64,000 bases of DNA from Allolobophora icterica (Eukaryota; Annelida; Clitellata; Crassiclitellata; Lumbricidae), in contig OY744617.1 of NCBI GenBank assembly GCA_963556255.1, forward strand, positions 26,073,871 to 26,137,870. The letters are read 5' to 3'. Every line of letters begins with the position of its first letter. Position 1 is the stretch's first letter. Below are positions 49,333 through 61,250 of this stretch, in pieces. Made by a program: the position numbers and the translations under genes. A model generated the notes under the pieces. The model saw only the letters and a program-made list of their open reading frames with translations, was not told the DNA's origin and searched no databases.

Positions 49333-51483
49333 CTACTCAGGAGCACTCCCAGCCCAACCACGGTCAAATAACGCAGTTTTGAGGACAGTAAGAAACAGGG
49401 TGAAATGACCAATCGGTAATTGACGGAGCTTGGTAGGAAGCCCATTCCAGGTCATGGGGGCAGCCACAGAGAAGGCACGGCGCTGCCGTATGGTTGTCCG
49501 CACGCGGGGAACAACAAGTTCAGCCTGCGCAGCTGAGCGGAGAGAGGAACGGCGCTGCGAGCATGAGGTGGGACAGCAGAGCTCCCGCAGGTATGGAGGG
49601 GCCAAACCTTCAAAGCACCGCCGGACCAAGGCAGAGATTCGGTAAGTGATGCGCTGTGGGTAGGGGAGCCAGTGGAGGACATCCCTCATATACGCAGACA
49701 CTCTGCCAAACTTGGGGATGCGGCCTACAAGGCGGGCAGCAGTACGCAGGATTCTGTTCAGGGACTCAATCCGGCAGGCCGGGAGTCCATCATATATGGC
49801 ACTGCAGTAGTCCAATCGAGAAACAACAAAAGCATGGACAAGCGTGGAAGCTGCACCGGGAGACAAAGAACGGGAGATCACCTTGAGTTGCCGGAGCTGG
49901 TAATAGCAACTGCGGGAGAGAAGATTTATGTGCCGCGTGAATGCAAGTTCCTGGTCCAGGATGACTCCCAAGTCCCGGACCGAGGTCGAGAAAGCAAGGT
50001 GTGGGAATTGCAAGGCAAGAGAAGACAGATCTATTTTACAGAGCTGCTGGGGAGTGCCAAGCCATATAAACTGCGTCTTGGCGGGGTTTAGCCGCAGGCG
50101 GTTTGAGGACATCCAGGCCTGCAGGGACTCCATGGCATGGGTCATGGTTTCCACCGCTGCAACAGCGCGGACAGCCGGGCAGTGTATATAGGCTTGCAGG
50201 TCGTCAGCATAGGACTGGCTAAGGACCGACCCAGCCGCCAGCAGGGACCCTAGGTCGGCAGTGTAGATTATGTAAAGAAGGGGGCCAAGGACAGAGCCCT
50301 GAGGCAGGCCAAATGGAGCAGGGACCCAAGGAGACCTAGTGGATCCGTGGACGACCATGAAGGAGCGGTCGTGCAGAAAGGAGGTAAGCCAATCAAGAAC
50401 ATTGCCAGAGAAGCCAAAAGAAGTGGATAGGCGCTGCAAGAGAATGTCGTGATCAACAGTGTCGAACGCGGCACTCACATCAAACAGCGCAAGGAGAGTG
50501 ACCTGAGATCTATCAATGGCTCCATATATGTCAGATAGCAGGCGGACCAACAAGGTTTCTGTGGAGTGGCCCTTACGGAAACCGGACTGGAAAGTGGGGA
50601 GGAGACCATTTTTGTCAAGGTAGCACATGAGCTGTGCGGCAACAATCTTTTCAATTATTTTAGATAAGAATGAGACATTTGCTATTGGCCTAAAATTAGT
50701 TGGCTCAGTAGTGTCGAGTCCTTCCGCTTTAATCACTGGAACCACGATGGACTTCTTTTGGCTAGCAGGAAGAATTCCCTCTTGAAGGGAGCGATTACAT
50801 AGAACCGTAAGAAACGGTAGGAAGACATCAAGGGTCTCTTGCAGGATGAATGATGGGAGTGGATCCAGTTCACAGGTTTTCGGCGCTGATGTAAGTATGA
50901 TTTGACGGAGCTCAACACTGGTAATTGGGCCCAGAGACGGAAGATCACAGCTCGTAGGTGGAAAGACCGGTGGTGGGCTGTCAGCCGTAGCCTCGCGGAC
51001 CGAACTCACTTTACCCATGAAGGCCTTAAGGAAGGCATCGGCTGTGAAGTGCGATGCAGCCGGGCTGGAACCAGAGCGCGCTCGACCCAGGATATCATTG
51101 AAAGTCGACCAGAGTTTCCTTGGTTCTCCGGAGTTCTGGGCAATCTTGTTCTCCCAGTAGCTCCGCTCTTTTTCTTTGTAACGACGGTGCATTTCACGGA
51201 CGTATCGTATCCAGGTAGCACGGTCAGTAGAGGCCTTAGTTCTCCGGTAGTGTCTTTCCAAGCGGCGGGCATGCCGTCGATAAGCACGGCACTCAGCGTC
51301 AAACCATGGTGTCAGCACCGAGCGGCGCGCCTTTGCAGTACGAGCTGGAAGCAAGGTGTTGACGATATCGGCTACCGTTGTCTCGTAGATTTCAAAGAGG
51401 TCAGAGGTCGAGGCGTCAGAGAGGGAGGATGGATCAGCGAAAGCAACTGTGCAACTAGTAATTCTACCAGATGGTTGCATCAT
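49333..51483 (-). CDS. LINE (CR1/L2-like) reverse transcriptase, 5'-truncated but open
   Basis: 716 codons without a break. The endonuclease domain expected before the reverse transcriptase is absent, so the copy is 5'-truncated and the ATG at 51481-51483 is only the first in frame. Reverse-transcriptase motifs are intact: FRPIANVSFLSKIIEKI (264-280), GFRKGHST (301-308), FDVSAAFDTVDHD (334-346, first catalytic Asp), GLPQGSVLGPLLYI (392-405) and YADD (425-428). The thumb/C-terminal part has AARLVGRIPKFGRVSAYMRD and TWNGLPTKLR and ends GWAGSAPE. The 3' end continues with CTTGAAGGGGCGCTATATAA and a (TAA)n tail at 49273-49300. Clade placement (CR1/L2 group) is by motif style. Confidence 0.92.
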   Translation of the reverse strand: MMQPSGRITSCTVAFADPSSLSDASTSDLFEIYETTVADIVNTLLPARTAKARRSVLTPWFDAECRAYRRHARRLERHYRRTKASTDRATWIRYVREMHRRYKEKERSYWENKIAQNSGEPRKLWSTFNDILGRARSGSSPAASHFTADAFLKAFMGKVSSVREATADSPPPVFPPTSCDLPSLGPITSVELRQIILTSAPKTCELDPLPSFILQETLDVFLPFLTVLCNRSLQEGILPASQKKSIVVPVIKAEGLDTTEPTNFRPIANVSFLSKIIEKIVAAQLMCYLDKNGLLPTFQSGFRKGHSTETLLVRLLSDIYGAIDRSQVTLLALFDVSAAFDTVDHDILLQRLSTSFGFSGNVLDWLTSFLHDRSFMVVHGSTRSPWVPAPFGLPQGSVLGPLLYIIYTADLGSLLAAGSVLSQSYADDLQAYIHCPAVRAVAAVETMTHAMESLQAWMSSNRLRLNPAKTQFIWLGTPQQLCKIDLSSLALQFPHLAFSTSVRDLGVILDQELAFTRHINLLSRSCYYQLRQLKVISRSLSPGAASTLVHAFVVSRLDYCSAIYDGLPACRIESLNRILRTAARLVGRIPKFGRVSAYMRDVLHWLPYPQRITYRISALVRRCFEGLAPPYLRELCCPTSCSQRRSSLRSAAQAELVVPRVRTTIRQRRAFSVAAPMTWNGLPTKLRQLPIGHFTLFLTVLKTALFDRGWAGSAPE

Positions 51484-52474
51484 GTCTAAGATACGTCTCT
51501 ATGGCATAAATGGAATTTCTAAAGGCAAGTAAAATGAACGCTGCATATTGATACTTACTTTGACTGTCAGACAGCTTGTCACTTACTCACTTTCGTAGAA
51601 ATTGCATAGCATCATATAATTTAGGTTATTCTAAAGTTATTAGTCGTTTTATCCTATAACATAATGTTGGAAGTGACTTTGGTGCAAGTTGCACAGAAAT
51701 TATGAGATTATTCATTATTTTATTTTGTCTGCTAAAAGGGCGTATCTTGTCAAACTTTTACAAATTTCACCTAATTATCACGTTACGTGTAAACAAAACA
51801 ATACTTGCTTTAAATCATTTCCAAAAGGATTGTTATTAGTCGGCATTTTGCTAGAAATAATTTTCATTGCCTAAATAAAAAAATTTTAAAAACTTTTTCT
51901 GCAAAAAATTTACTTTTCCTTGATTATCTCGGAATGTTAAAAAACTTAGATAAGACGTTCTGGCTTAAACCCATCGATATGTGATTCATACACACTTTTA
52001 CACAGAGCATATACCGGTATTATATGGAATTTGCCCCCCCCCCCCCCATCAAATGTTTATGGGCAAAATATGGTAGGGTAGGCGTATATATACGTCACAG
52101 GCTACGTCACTACGTGTCATATAGGCCTGTAGCCAGCTATATTTGCGCTCATAGCACGTCTGCCCTGCCATTGGTAGGCCTACAGTCGACTTAGGCATAG
52201 GCCCAGTGGAGGATTAACTAAACTTGGCGCTAAAGAAATCCTGAATTACGATCACAATTATGTTACATTAAGTGCCTATCAGAGAGGTAGGCCATTTGGC
52301 CCGAACCTCACAAAGAAAATAGACCTTAGAGTTTAGTAATGTTTACGTATCAATGTATTATTGACTTTTATTTATTAATTTATTAAACTGTTTTCCCAGA
52401 TTTGAAGTCTAGCGCAATATAGTTCAATTCGTAGAACTTGTTTGTTTGCGTGATTCGCAAATCGCGTAGGCCCC

Positions 52475-52493
52475 TAATAATAATAATAATAAC

Positions 52494-52587
<94 letters not shown>

Positions 52588-52925
52588 TCTTTTCTTTAAT
52601 TAATCGCCTGCTAACCGCACTGTGCTGTACAGTGAACATAGGCCTACATTATAGTAGAAACGGCAGCCACGCAGGGCGCCTTACATAGGCCTACATGTAT
52701 ACAGTAGAAGCACATGATAACAGTTTTACAGGAGTCGAATACAACTGTTTTTAACGGCAGCCACGCAGGGCGCCGATCACGGCCTAATACTCACTTAACT
52801 ACCGCCGCCATCTAGCGAATAGAAAGCTGAGTAAACCTTATGGAGGGCTACGGGATTCGATCTTGGTAGCCTACCTTCTGCACTTCACGCCAGTACAGTG
52901 TGTTATCCATTACTCTACGGGCCCA
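52475..52925 (-). repeat. tRNA-derived SINE, family F copy 2
   Basis: On the - strand: head GGGCCCGTAGAGTAATGGAT near 52925, GGCGTGAAGTGCAGAAGG, B box GATCGAATCCCG near 52858, and body with repeated GGCGCCCTGCGTGGCTGCCG. It ends in about 38 TTA units (52473-52585 as TAA on the + strand). Confidence 0.75.
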
Positions 52926-53208
52926 CCCCCTATCCGTTAAATTATTTTTCTTCGGTGTGCATGTTTCCACATTGAGGCTTTACATTTTCAGTGGCCAGGA
53001 CCTCGAGATCTCTGAAGGCCCAGATTACGTTCAATTGCTCTCAAGTGCTTGTATAATTTTACACTTGAATTCTCTCTATCAATGCCAATGTGATTTAAAA
53101 CTAAACGTGTAAGACATGTGCACGTACCGCAGAGCCCACACGTGTTCTCATGTGGTTGTATAATTTTACACTTGATATCTATCTATCAACGTTGCAGGCC
53201 TTTGCATA

Positions 53209-54422
<1,214 letters not shown>

Positions 54423-54972
54423 CATGCATGGGCGTGCGCAGGGAGGAGTAAGGGGGAGCAAATGCTCCCACCTGGATTTTGCGCATATTTAAAAAAATAA
54501 AATCTTTTAAACATTATGATTATTACAACAGGTTGAACACGATTTTCAATGCGGAAAAACACTTAGGCCTAATTAGGCTATTTAGGCAGAGCCTGAGTCC
54601 TTGACCATATATTTATTTTAAAGTTGCCACGTGTTCTATGTTCATGCATATGCACGCAGAAACGTCATTATTTTGTTTACGCCCTCTCACTCCTAGCTCT
54701 GGCGAATTTCTTAGTCCCCGTCATAGGCGTAATTTGTGGGGGTACGAGGCCCGGGGTACCCGTACTCCCACTTTTTAGATTGGGGGTACCGCACCTTCAC
54801 TTTTTGAACAATGGCAATCCATAGTTTATTGTTGTGCCTTCCCAGAGATCGCAGTCTCCGCCTTTCTTCGTGTATGTAAGAAATTGGCAGCCCCACTTTT
54901 TAGACCAAAGTTACGTGCCAATAATTTAAAACGTTGCTCCCCTACAAAAATTCCTGTGGACACCCATGCATG
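54423..54972. mobile_element. possible hAT-like element, family R
   Basis: Ends CATGCATGGGCGTGCGCAGG at the left and the inverse of CATGCATGGGTGTCCACAGG at the right (17 of 20 match), flanked by CTACGAC (54416-54422 and 54973-54979, 7 bp). It contains GGAGGAGTAAGGGGGAGC / GTTGCTCCCC near the ends and a family E element inside. Confidence 0.6.
54722..54920 (+). mobile_element. hAT-type MITE, family E copy 5 (decayed right end)
   Basis: CATAGGCGTAATTTGTGGGG at the left, GACCAAAGTTACGTGCC at the right. Inner GGGTACCCGTACTCCCAC is typical of the family. Target duplication not readable; nested in the element at 54423-54972. Confidence 0.7.
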
Positions 54973-55437
54973 CTACGACTACATTGTTAAATACGAGAAA
55001 AGCACTAGAGTTGATCTGAAAAATGACCGAAAAGAGTGGAAGTCATTCCATGATGCGCACCCATCTCTCCCAAATGGCTGACTCACGAACAGATGGTTGG
55101 TGATTATTTTGTGAAGGTGGCGATGAAGATGCCGCTACTGCTTCTGCCGCTGCTGCTGATAGTTGTGGCGGTTGTGATGATGGTGGTAGTCAGTGGATAA
55201 AGTGGTTTGGGTGAGCAGTGGGAACGCCAAAGAAGAGCTTCATTGGAACGCATGCGTGAGCAGTGGGAACGCAAGCAAAGAATTTCGAGAGCAGTGGGAA
55301 CGCCGTTCCCACGCGTTCCCACCCACTTTAACCCCTGGTGGTAGTGATGGTGATGATGATAACGGTGACTAAGACTATGATGACCTCGACGAAGTATAGT
55401 TATACCAACACGAATCTAAGCCTCTAGTAAGGTAACA

Positions 55438-55628
55438 GAGAGACAGACCGACAGACAGGCAGGCAGACAGACATACAGGCAGGCAGACAAGCAGAAGGCA
55501 GACAGGCAGACATACATGCATATAGGCAGGCAGGCAGGCTGACAGACAGGCAGACAAACAGACAGACAGGCAGACAGATAGATAGGCAGGCAGACAGACA
55601 ATCAGACACTGACAGACAGACAGGCAGA
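55438..55628. repeat. GACAGGCAG-type minisatellite
   Basis: Mixed (CAGA)n and (GGCAG)n units with no fixed period. Produces long spurious Cys/Leu/Pro frames on the - strand. Confidence 0.9.
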
Positions 55629-55954
55629 CCCTTTATAGCAGTAATATAGTCTATATATGTAACTGTTACGGTATCGAGACATTATGCCTCGACCATGTTA
55701 ATTTCCAATGAATTTATCGCTTCGGATCCTTTACCACTGCTGCTCGTTTGAACGGGTGCCTCGCCATTGAAGGTTCCTTTGCGGGGACCGTGCTATGGCA
55801 GGCAGGAAATAAGAAGTAAACAAAGGTATAGGTCGGCATCAACGGCCCTAACAGCCATATAATGATGTAGTGCTAGACCGAGACATAGGGCCAGTCAAGC
55901 GCCACCTATGGAATGCACTGTTGTAAACATCAGCTACGGACCAAGGCCTACTTA

Positions 55955-56150
55955 CAGGGGCGTCTACACCATAGAAACCTTGGAGCAAATGCTCCATCCA
56001 AAAAATAAAGGGGGAAGATCTGTCAGTGTGTGTGCCACCATTTTAAGGGGGGAAGGAACGGGAAGGGGGGAAACAGAGGGGTTAAAGGGACGTTGCTCCA
56101 ATGACTTAGGGGCGTTGCTCCAATGACTTAGGGGGGGATAGACGCCCCTG
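55955..56150 (+). mobile_element. hAT-type MITE, family D copy 3
   Basis: CAGGGGCGTCTACACCATAG and GGGGATAGACGCCCCTG ends with exact duplication CCTACTTA (55947-55954 and 56151-56158). Matches the intronic copies in the CFAP276-like gene (GAAACCTTGGAGCAAATGCT). A 23-bp unit GACTTAGGGGCGTTGCTCCA is duplicated near its right end. Confidence 0.92.
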
Positions 56151-56454
56151 CCTACTTACTGCCTGCAGAATCTGAGTAGCCTACTGCTGTAATGGATTAT
56201 ACCTGCTGGCTTAATTGTGCGACCCAAACACAATGGTTAGTTACGCATGGCCTGTAATACCTGTATTACTTTCAACTCACACCTGAACACGAATCGAGCT
56301 GTGGCCTAGTGAGTCGTGACTATGTATGAGCTCCGTAGCAGCTGCAGTCTCTCTCGGCTACTTTTCCGTAATCGTGACGTTATGCTTGTCAACAGATAGG
56401 TATCATGGAATATGAGGCCGAGAGCACCTTTGATTGTTTTCTCGTGAATCGGCG

Positions 56455-56517
56455 CATATATGCGTAATTTGTGGGGGTGGGGGAATGAGGGGTACCCGGA
56501 CCAAAGTTACGCCTCTG
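56455..56517 (+). mobile_element. hAT-type MITE, family E copy 3 (internally deleted)
   Basis: Only 63 bp: CATATATGCGTAATTTGTGG ... CAAAGTTACGCCTCTG, with exact duplication AATCGGCG (56447-56454 and 56518-56525). A minimal member of the family. Confidence 0.82.
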
Positions 56518-56894
56518 AATCGGCGCTATTCGCAATTAAAAATTACGCTTACGATTACGAAATTGATTTATCGACTTTCTCATTTGCAGGCCATATACAG
56601 CGACGCCACTGCGAGTACTCACATCGATTTAGCTACGGGTTACGGGTATCTATTTATCTCTGTGACACGGATTCAACTTGAAGGGATATCGATTAAGTGA
56701 ACTAGGGAATGGTAGCCTATAGAATAGGGCCTACTGCATGACCCATATTAGATGGATATAGTCTAATCTCAATCGTCTACTCATAAAAAATTCTGTGAGA
56801 CGGGTAGGGTCAATCAAATCGATTGCGAATAAAAATCAAGAGGCCAGGCAGAGAAGTAGGGCATACACACGGCCAGCCAGCCAGTTATATGTAG

Positions 56895-56955
56895 CATAAT
56901 ATATATATATATATAGGTATATATATACATTATATATATATATATATATTCACGG
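56895..56955. repeat. (TA)n microsatellite
   Basis: Imperfect TA run ending in ATATATATATATTCACGG. Confidence 0.9.
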
Positions 56956-56982
56956 TGGATGTATTTACTATATGTATACATA

Positions 56983-57188
56983 CATAGGCGTAATGTGTGG
57001 GGGTACGAGGGGTACCCGTACCCCCACTTTTTGGACTGGGAGGTACCGTACCCCCACTTTTAAAACAATTCCAATCAATCAATCAATATTTTATTATTGT
57101 GCCTTCCCAGAGATGGTCTCCATGCGAAAAGTTACAGTGGAGAAGAAATTGGTACCCCCCCACTTTTTAGACCAAAGTTACGCCCCTG
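56983..57188 (+). mobile_element. hAT-type MITE, family E copy 4
   Basis: CATAGGCGTAATGTGTGGGG ... GACCAAAGTTACGCCCCTG, exact duplication TATACATA (56975-56982 and 57189-57196). Carries GGGGTACCCGTACCCCCAC and an internal (CAAT)n. Confidence 0.88.
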
Positions 57189-57264
57189 TATACATAAAAT
57201 AGGCCTATATATACATACACACCCACGCACGCGCACACGTCTATATATTTATATATGGGTTGCG

Positions 57265-57520
57265 CGTGCGATAGTGTAGTGGTTAGCGTCGTGGACTGTC
57301 AATCGAGAGGTCGGAGTTCAAATCTCCGCCAGGGCAGAAATTTTGTTCGAGATTTATGTTCCTTCTGCGCCCCTAGCAAACTCAGCTATAATGAGAACAC
57401 TGACCATACACTGTCGGTGGGAAGATGAGACGGTAAGGGAGAGGACTGGCCTCCCGTCATCATATACCCAGGCTAAGAAAATGAATTCGCTACCTAACAC
57501 TTCATATATCCATGGTACTG
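57265..57520 (+). repeat. tRNA-derived SINE, family G
   Basis: A-box region TAGTGTAGTGGTTAGCGTC (57272), B box GGAGTTCAAATCTCC (57312), body with GGGCAGAAATTTTGTTCGAG, GCGCCCCTAGC and AAGAAAATGAATTCGCTA, matching 44386-44640 throughout. Confidence 0.8.
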
Positions 57521-57559
57521 TCACCAGTCACCACTACTTTCCTGTAGGGCCTACTGTGT

Positions 57560-57690
57560 AGCACCATCACAATACAAAGCACTGTCACAATACAAAGCAC
57601 CATCACAATACAAAGCACCGTCACAATACAAAGCACCATCACAATACAAAGCACCGTCAAAACACAAAGCGCCGTCACAATACAAAGGTA
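57560..57690. repeat. 17-18-bp tandem repeat
   Basis: About eight units of CACAATACAAAGCACC(A/G)T. Open - strand frames across it (LCIVTVLCIVMV) are by-products. Confidence 0.92.
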
Positions 57691-58296
57691 TACGCCTATA
57701 TCTGCTGCAGCTGCAGCGTGAGCACGTCGATCTCCACGCAGTATAGAAACTCGATCCAGCAATTAGGTCCCATATAAGCAGACAATAATTTTGTTCAACA
57801 GGCCCATGCCATAATATAGCTCGATCACCATGTGCTACCGGTAATGAATGGTGATGAGAAATAGGTCCAATGTGCATGCCATGGGTCAAACTAATTTGGC
57901 TTTCGAGGCGGTATATAACTTATCAGATATGTATCATAGGCCTAGGAGTAAAAATTCCTCTGTTAAAAATATTATCAGGTCTTGCTATTGTACGCTTGCA
58001 TCGCATTGATTTTCGCACCGGTTTTTATGACATACGCATACGATCCCTGAGAATAATCGTGTCTAGTTTTCACCGTTTGCCGCGCAACGATCTAATGATA
58101 CTGTTGCAGTCAGATTTGTACCAAGACGCTCGAGCCAGTTAACTGCAGATCTCCGGTATACAATGCACAGTATAGGCCTTACAGGAAGCGGTGTATCTAT
58201 CTATTTGGTTGCAGGCTGATAAGATAACAGGCCTGTGTGTATACAGGCGGACCCTACTCACATTACTAACATTAGGTACACGAGGCATTGATATTA
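57691..58296. other. intergenic, no gene seen
   Basis: No exon or repeat with ends recognised. Confidence 0.35.
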
Positions 58297-58772
58297 GGGG
58301 CCATCCATATATTACGTACGCAAAAATCCGTGAAAATTGGACCCTTCCCTCCCTGTACGCACGCGTACTTTTTTCCACCCCACCCACCTGCGAACGTACA
58401 GTTGACGCACCCCCTCCCCCCAAGACCAGCTGCAGAATGTGTCAGTTACACAGGTCCAGGCAGCGGCTGTCTGCACTTTAGGCCAGATAGAAGGACGAGT
58501 AATCCATGTACTTACTGCTGAGTTGTGTGATTAGTTTAGTTATAGCGTTCAGAGGTAAGGTGGCATACAAGTGACACCTTTCCCACAGTCCTATTTCCTC
58601 CGCTAGTACCGGATAGCTGGAAAGACTAAACTCTAGCTCACTTGAAGGCTAATCAATTTGCGTACGTACATTATCAGTAGACCCCATCCCCACCTATTCG
58701 CAAGCGTACGCAAGCACATGCATTTCGGTTACCCCCTCCCCCTCCATGCGTACGTAATATGTGTATGGCCCC
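58297..58772. mobile_element. PIF/Harbinger-type MITE
   Basis: Imperfect inverted ends GGGGCCATCCATATATTACG / CGTAATATGTGTATGGCCCC with a 3-bp TTA duplication on each side (58294-58296 and 58773-58775), the pattern of PIF/Harbinger elements. TACGTACGCA and ACGCACGCGTAC words mark the subterminal zones. A fragment of the same family is inside the hAT element at 16843-16935. Confidence 0.82.
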
Positions 58773-58859
58773 TTATGTACAATATAGGCCTAAGCTACAG
58801 AGCAATTGCTGTGCTTTACATTTCCATACATTCTGTAGATTTCAGCAGAGCCGGTGTCC

Positions 58860-59035
58860 CGTGACAAAATCTCCCCTTAAAAGTCTCCCCCGGGCCCCAG
58901 AGACGTCGACTCTATTTCGAAAGAGATTCCCCCCCGGCGATCTGTTTCAGAATCCCCCCCCCGGAGACTATATTCTGAAACAGTCTCCGGGGGAGAGAAT
59001 ATTTCATCCCTCATGGAAATAAACTCTCCCTGGGA
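58860..59035. repeat. GTCTCC/GGAGAC inverted repeat segment
   Basis: Clusters of AGTCTCCCCCGG, AGATTCCCCCCCGG, GGAGACTATATTCTGAAACA and CTCTCCC form a short-period, partly palindromic stretch (GATCTGTTTCAGAAT pairs with ATTCTGAAACAG). Element class unclear. Confidence 0.5.
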
Positions 59036-59159
59036 AGACATTATTTCAACGCGAGATTCAGCTTTGACTTCAACCCATTCGGTCACGTATTGTTTTCGCA
59101 ACTACTATGTACTTTTTGCCGTGAATGGTTTCTTTCAGAGGCCTGACGAAATCGACCCC

Positions 59160-59475
59160 CCTCCCCCAGCGAAGCAAGATGTGATACGGTACCTTGATGG
59201 GATGCAGTGTTGCTGACGGTGGCTTGTTTGAAGGATTCGCCTTCTGACAACGTGGACAGTTTCGAAGAAACTCTCTAACCGCATCTGCACTTCAAGGCCA
59301 GCAAAACCTTTCGCTGATCTTGTATACTGTTGCATCACCAAAATGACATCCACCTATTCCTTCATGAATGGTTTCAATAAGATGTTTCTTCTCTTCATTC
59401 TATACAATAACCCGAGTTCTCCTTTCTTTAGCGTCAACGTAGAGTAAGTATCCACTATTTACACAGAATGAAAGA
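59160..59475 (-). pseudogene. integrase zinc-domain remnant (gypsy/GIN-Ginger type)
   Basis: The - strand reads YLLYVDAKERRTRVIV, a stop, then KKHLIETIHEGIGGCHFG, KISERFCWP, a second stop, and VREFLRNCPRCQKANPSNKP. That is the H-H-C-C zinc-binding domain in front of a retroviral-type integrase core. Two in-frame stops and the missing core make it a remnant. The family (Ty3/gypsy, or the related GIN/KRBA2/Ginger integrases) cannot be settled from the fragment. Confidence 0.7.
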
Positions 59476-60028
59476 GGTTTCTCTCGTAAGCGACTGGTCT
59501 CATTTTTAGAATATTCTGTTGGATATTCTTTTTTGGTAATGTTATTAAACAACGCTTAACATTCAGCTTTATCCACGATACTAATTTTGAACTGTTTTAC
59601 AAAGTAGGCATAGTATTTATATTAATGCAACTTATAGCCAATAGGCATATATATACTAACTAATATTGAATTCGTTAACATCACCTCAGCCTATGCAGAA
59701 ATAAACTTGAGCTATGATTAATTTATGGTGGTCTAACTTGATCTGCACTTGATAGTCAACCAGTCAACTTCTGTTCTAGCTTTTGTTACCTCAGTGAGCA
59801 AATTCTAATCTAGCCGAATAATTCTGTAGTTCAAGAATGCTTCAGTAGTCTTTATCTCAAGACTGTACTGGCTTCGTGGAATACAATGCTTTAATTTTCT
59901 TTAATAGATATTGGCCTAGGCCTATAAAAAAACTATAAACCCTCGAGCTAGCACTGGCTTTTATATATATAGCCTAGAGCTGTTTGAGAATAGGTCTAGA
60001 CTCTAGGGTGTATACAGAGTATACATTG

Positions 60029-60065
<37 letters not shown>
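59476..60065. other. unassigned, ends in (AT)n
   Basis: A/T-rich, with (AT)n at 60030-60065 directly against the LTR edge, so the retrotransposon probably inserted in or beside this microsatellite. Confidence 0.45.
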
Positions 60066-60068
<3 letters not shown>

Positions 60069-60200
60069 AGCGTAACTACCCGGGGTAAGGCTACTGACCA
60101 GGATGGCCCTTCCCAGGTATCAGCGTGTCAACTCCTATGTCCGTGGTTCGGCTTCACTTAGTCAAGCTGAAGGCTTCAGACTCTGGTTCAGTTCAATCGT

Positions 60201-60206
60201 TTTATT
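60201..60206 (-). terminator. LTR polyadenylation signal
   Basis: AATAAA on the - strand (GAATAAAACG), about 490 bases downstream of the LTR TATA box, in the right place to end the retrotransposon transcript. Confidence 0.6.
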
Positions 60207-60692
60207 CATGTAAAACAAACCGACTACCCGTCGGGTGAATCAAATGACAGTTACAAATCGTCAATGTACAATAAACCGCAAGTTCTACCGAAGAAGATTG
60301 TCCGCCACTACAATTCGCAGATGAAACCGTTCGCTACTCACGCTTGACAGTCCGTGTAACGCAACGCTTGACAGTCTGTGTATCGCAACGCTTGCGACGC
60401 CAAGTTCGCCAGGCGACGACGTGGATCCCAGTCCAGCTCGCAATCGCTTCCGAAGCGCCACGCAATTGTCACCGCCGACGACGACTAACTTCGCTACTCG
60501 ACGACTAAGTTCGCCCGTCCGCTCGAGTGTCCTCTCCGACAGTGTCCTGACAGAGTGCGTCCGACGCAGAGCTCGACTGTCCAACCGAGAGTGCCTCGAC
60601 TGCGTGTCCTCTTCCGACGAAGTGACTCCGACGACTCCTTCCTCCGACCGTGTCCGCGTGTGAGTGCCACTTCCTGACAGTCCGTGTCTTCT

Positions 60693-60702
60693 CCTTATAT
60701 AG
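60693..60702 (-). promoter_or_regulatory. LTR TATA box
   Basis: CTATATAAGG on the - strand, a few bases after the last minisatellite unit. The only TATA-box consensus in the LTR. Confidence 0.65.
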
Positions 60703-60710
60703 TGCATCGA

Positions 60711-61250
60711 TACAGGGTATCGTGTATCGTGTATCGTGTATCGAGTATCGTGTATCGTGTATCGAGTATCGTGTATCGATACCTGCGGGTATCGTGTATC
60801 GTGTATCGTGTATCGATACTTGCGGGTATCGTGTATCGTGTATCGTGTATCGATACCTGCGGGTATCGTGTATCGTGTATCGTGTATCGATACCTGCGGG
60901 TATCGTGTATCGTGTATCGTGTATCGTGTATCGATACCTGCGGGTATCGTGTATCGTGTATCGTGTATCGATACCTGCGGGTATCGTGTATCGTGTATCG
61001 ATACCTGCGGGTATCGTGTATCGTGTATCGTGTATCGATACAGGGTATCGTGTATCGAGTATCGTGTATCGTGTATCGTGTATCGATACCTGCGGGTATC
61101 GTGTATCGTGTATCGTGTATCGATACCTGCGGGTATCGTGTATCGTGTATCGTGTATCGATACAGGGTATCGTGTATCGAGTATCGTGTATCGTGTATCG
61201 AGTATCGTGTATCGTGTATCGATACAGGGTATCGTGTATCGTGTATCGTG
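60711..61250. repeat. TATCGTG minisatellite with TATCGATA hubs (in U3)
   Basis: A 7-bp unit TATCGTG, in runs of two to five, separated by GTATCGATACCTGCGGG (nine times, one with a T) or GTATCGATACAGGG (four times), with occasional TATCGAG variants. Each hub holds the palindrome GTATCGATAC. The block makes most frames open on both strands, producing long false ORFs (HDTRYTI-type and VSCIVYR-type). Confidence 0.93.

Larger units (their letters stand above)
49065..51981. repeat. perfect 35-bp inverted repeat flanking a LINE
   Basis: 49065-49099 (CATATCGATGGGTTTAAGCC...) and 51947-51981 are exact inverse complements over 35 bases, separated by 2.85 kb that includes the LINE ORF. No target duplication was identified outside the arms. 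Confidence 0.85.

Noticed and set aside
55375..55609. Cys-Leu-Pro-rich - strand frames
   Set aside because: GACAGGCAG minisatellite.
60711..61250. CRISPR-like regular array
   Set aside because: Spacers are not unique; it is a short-period minisatellite in eukaryotic DNA.
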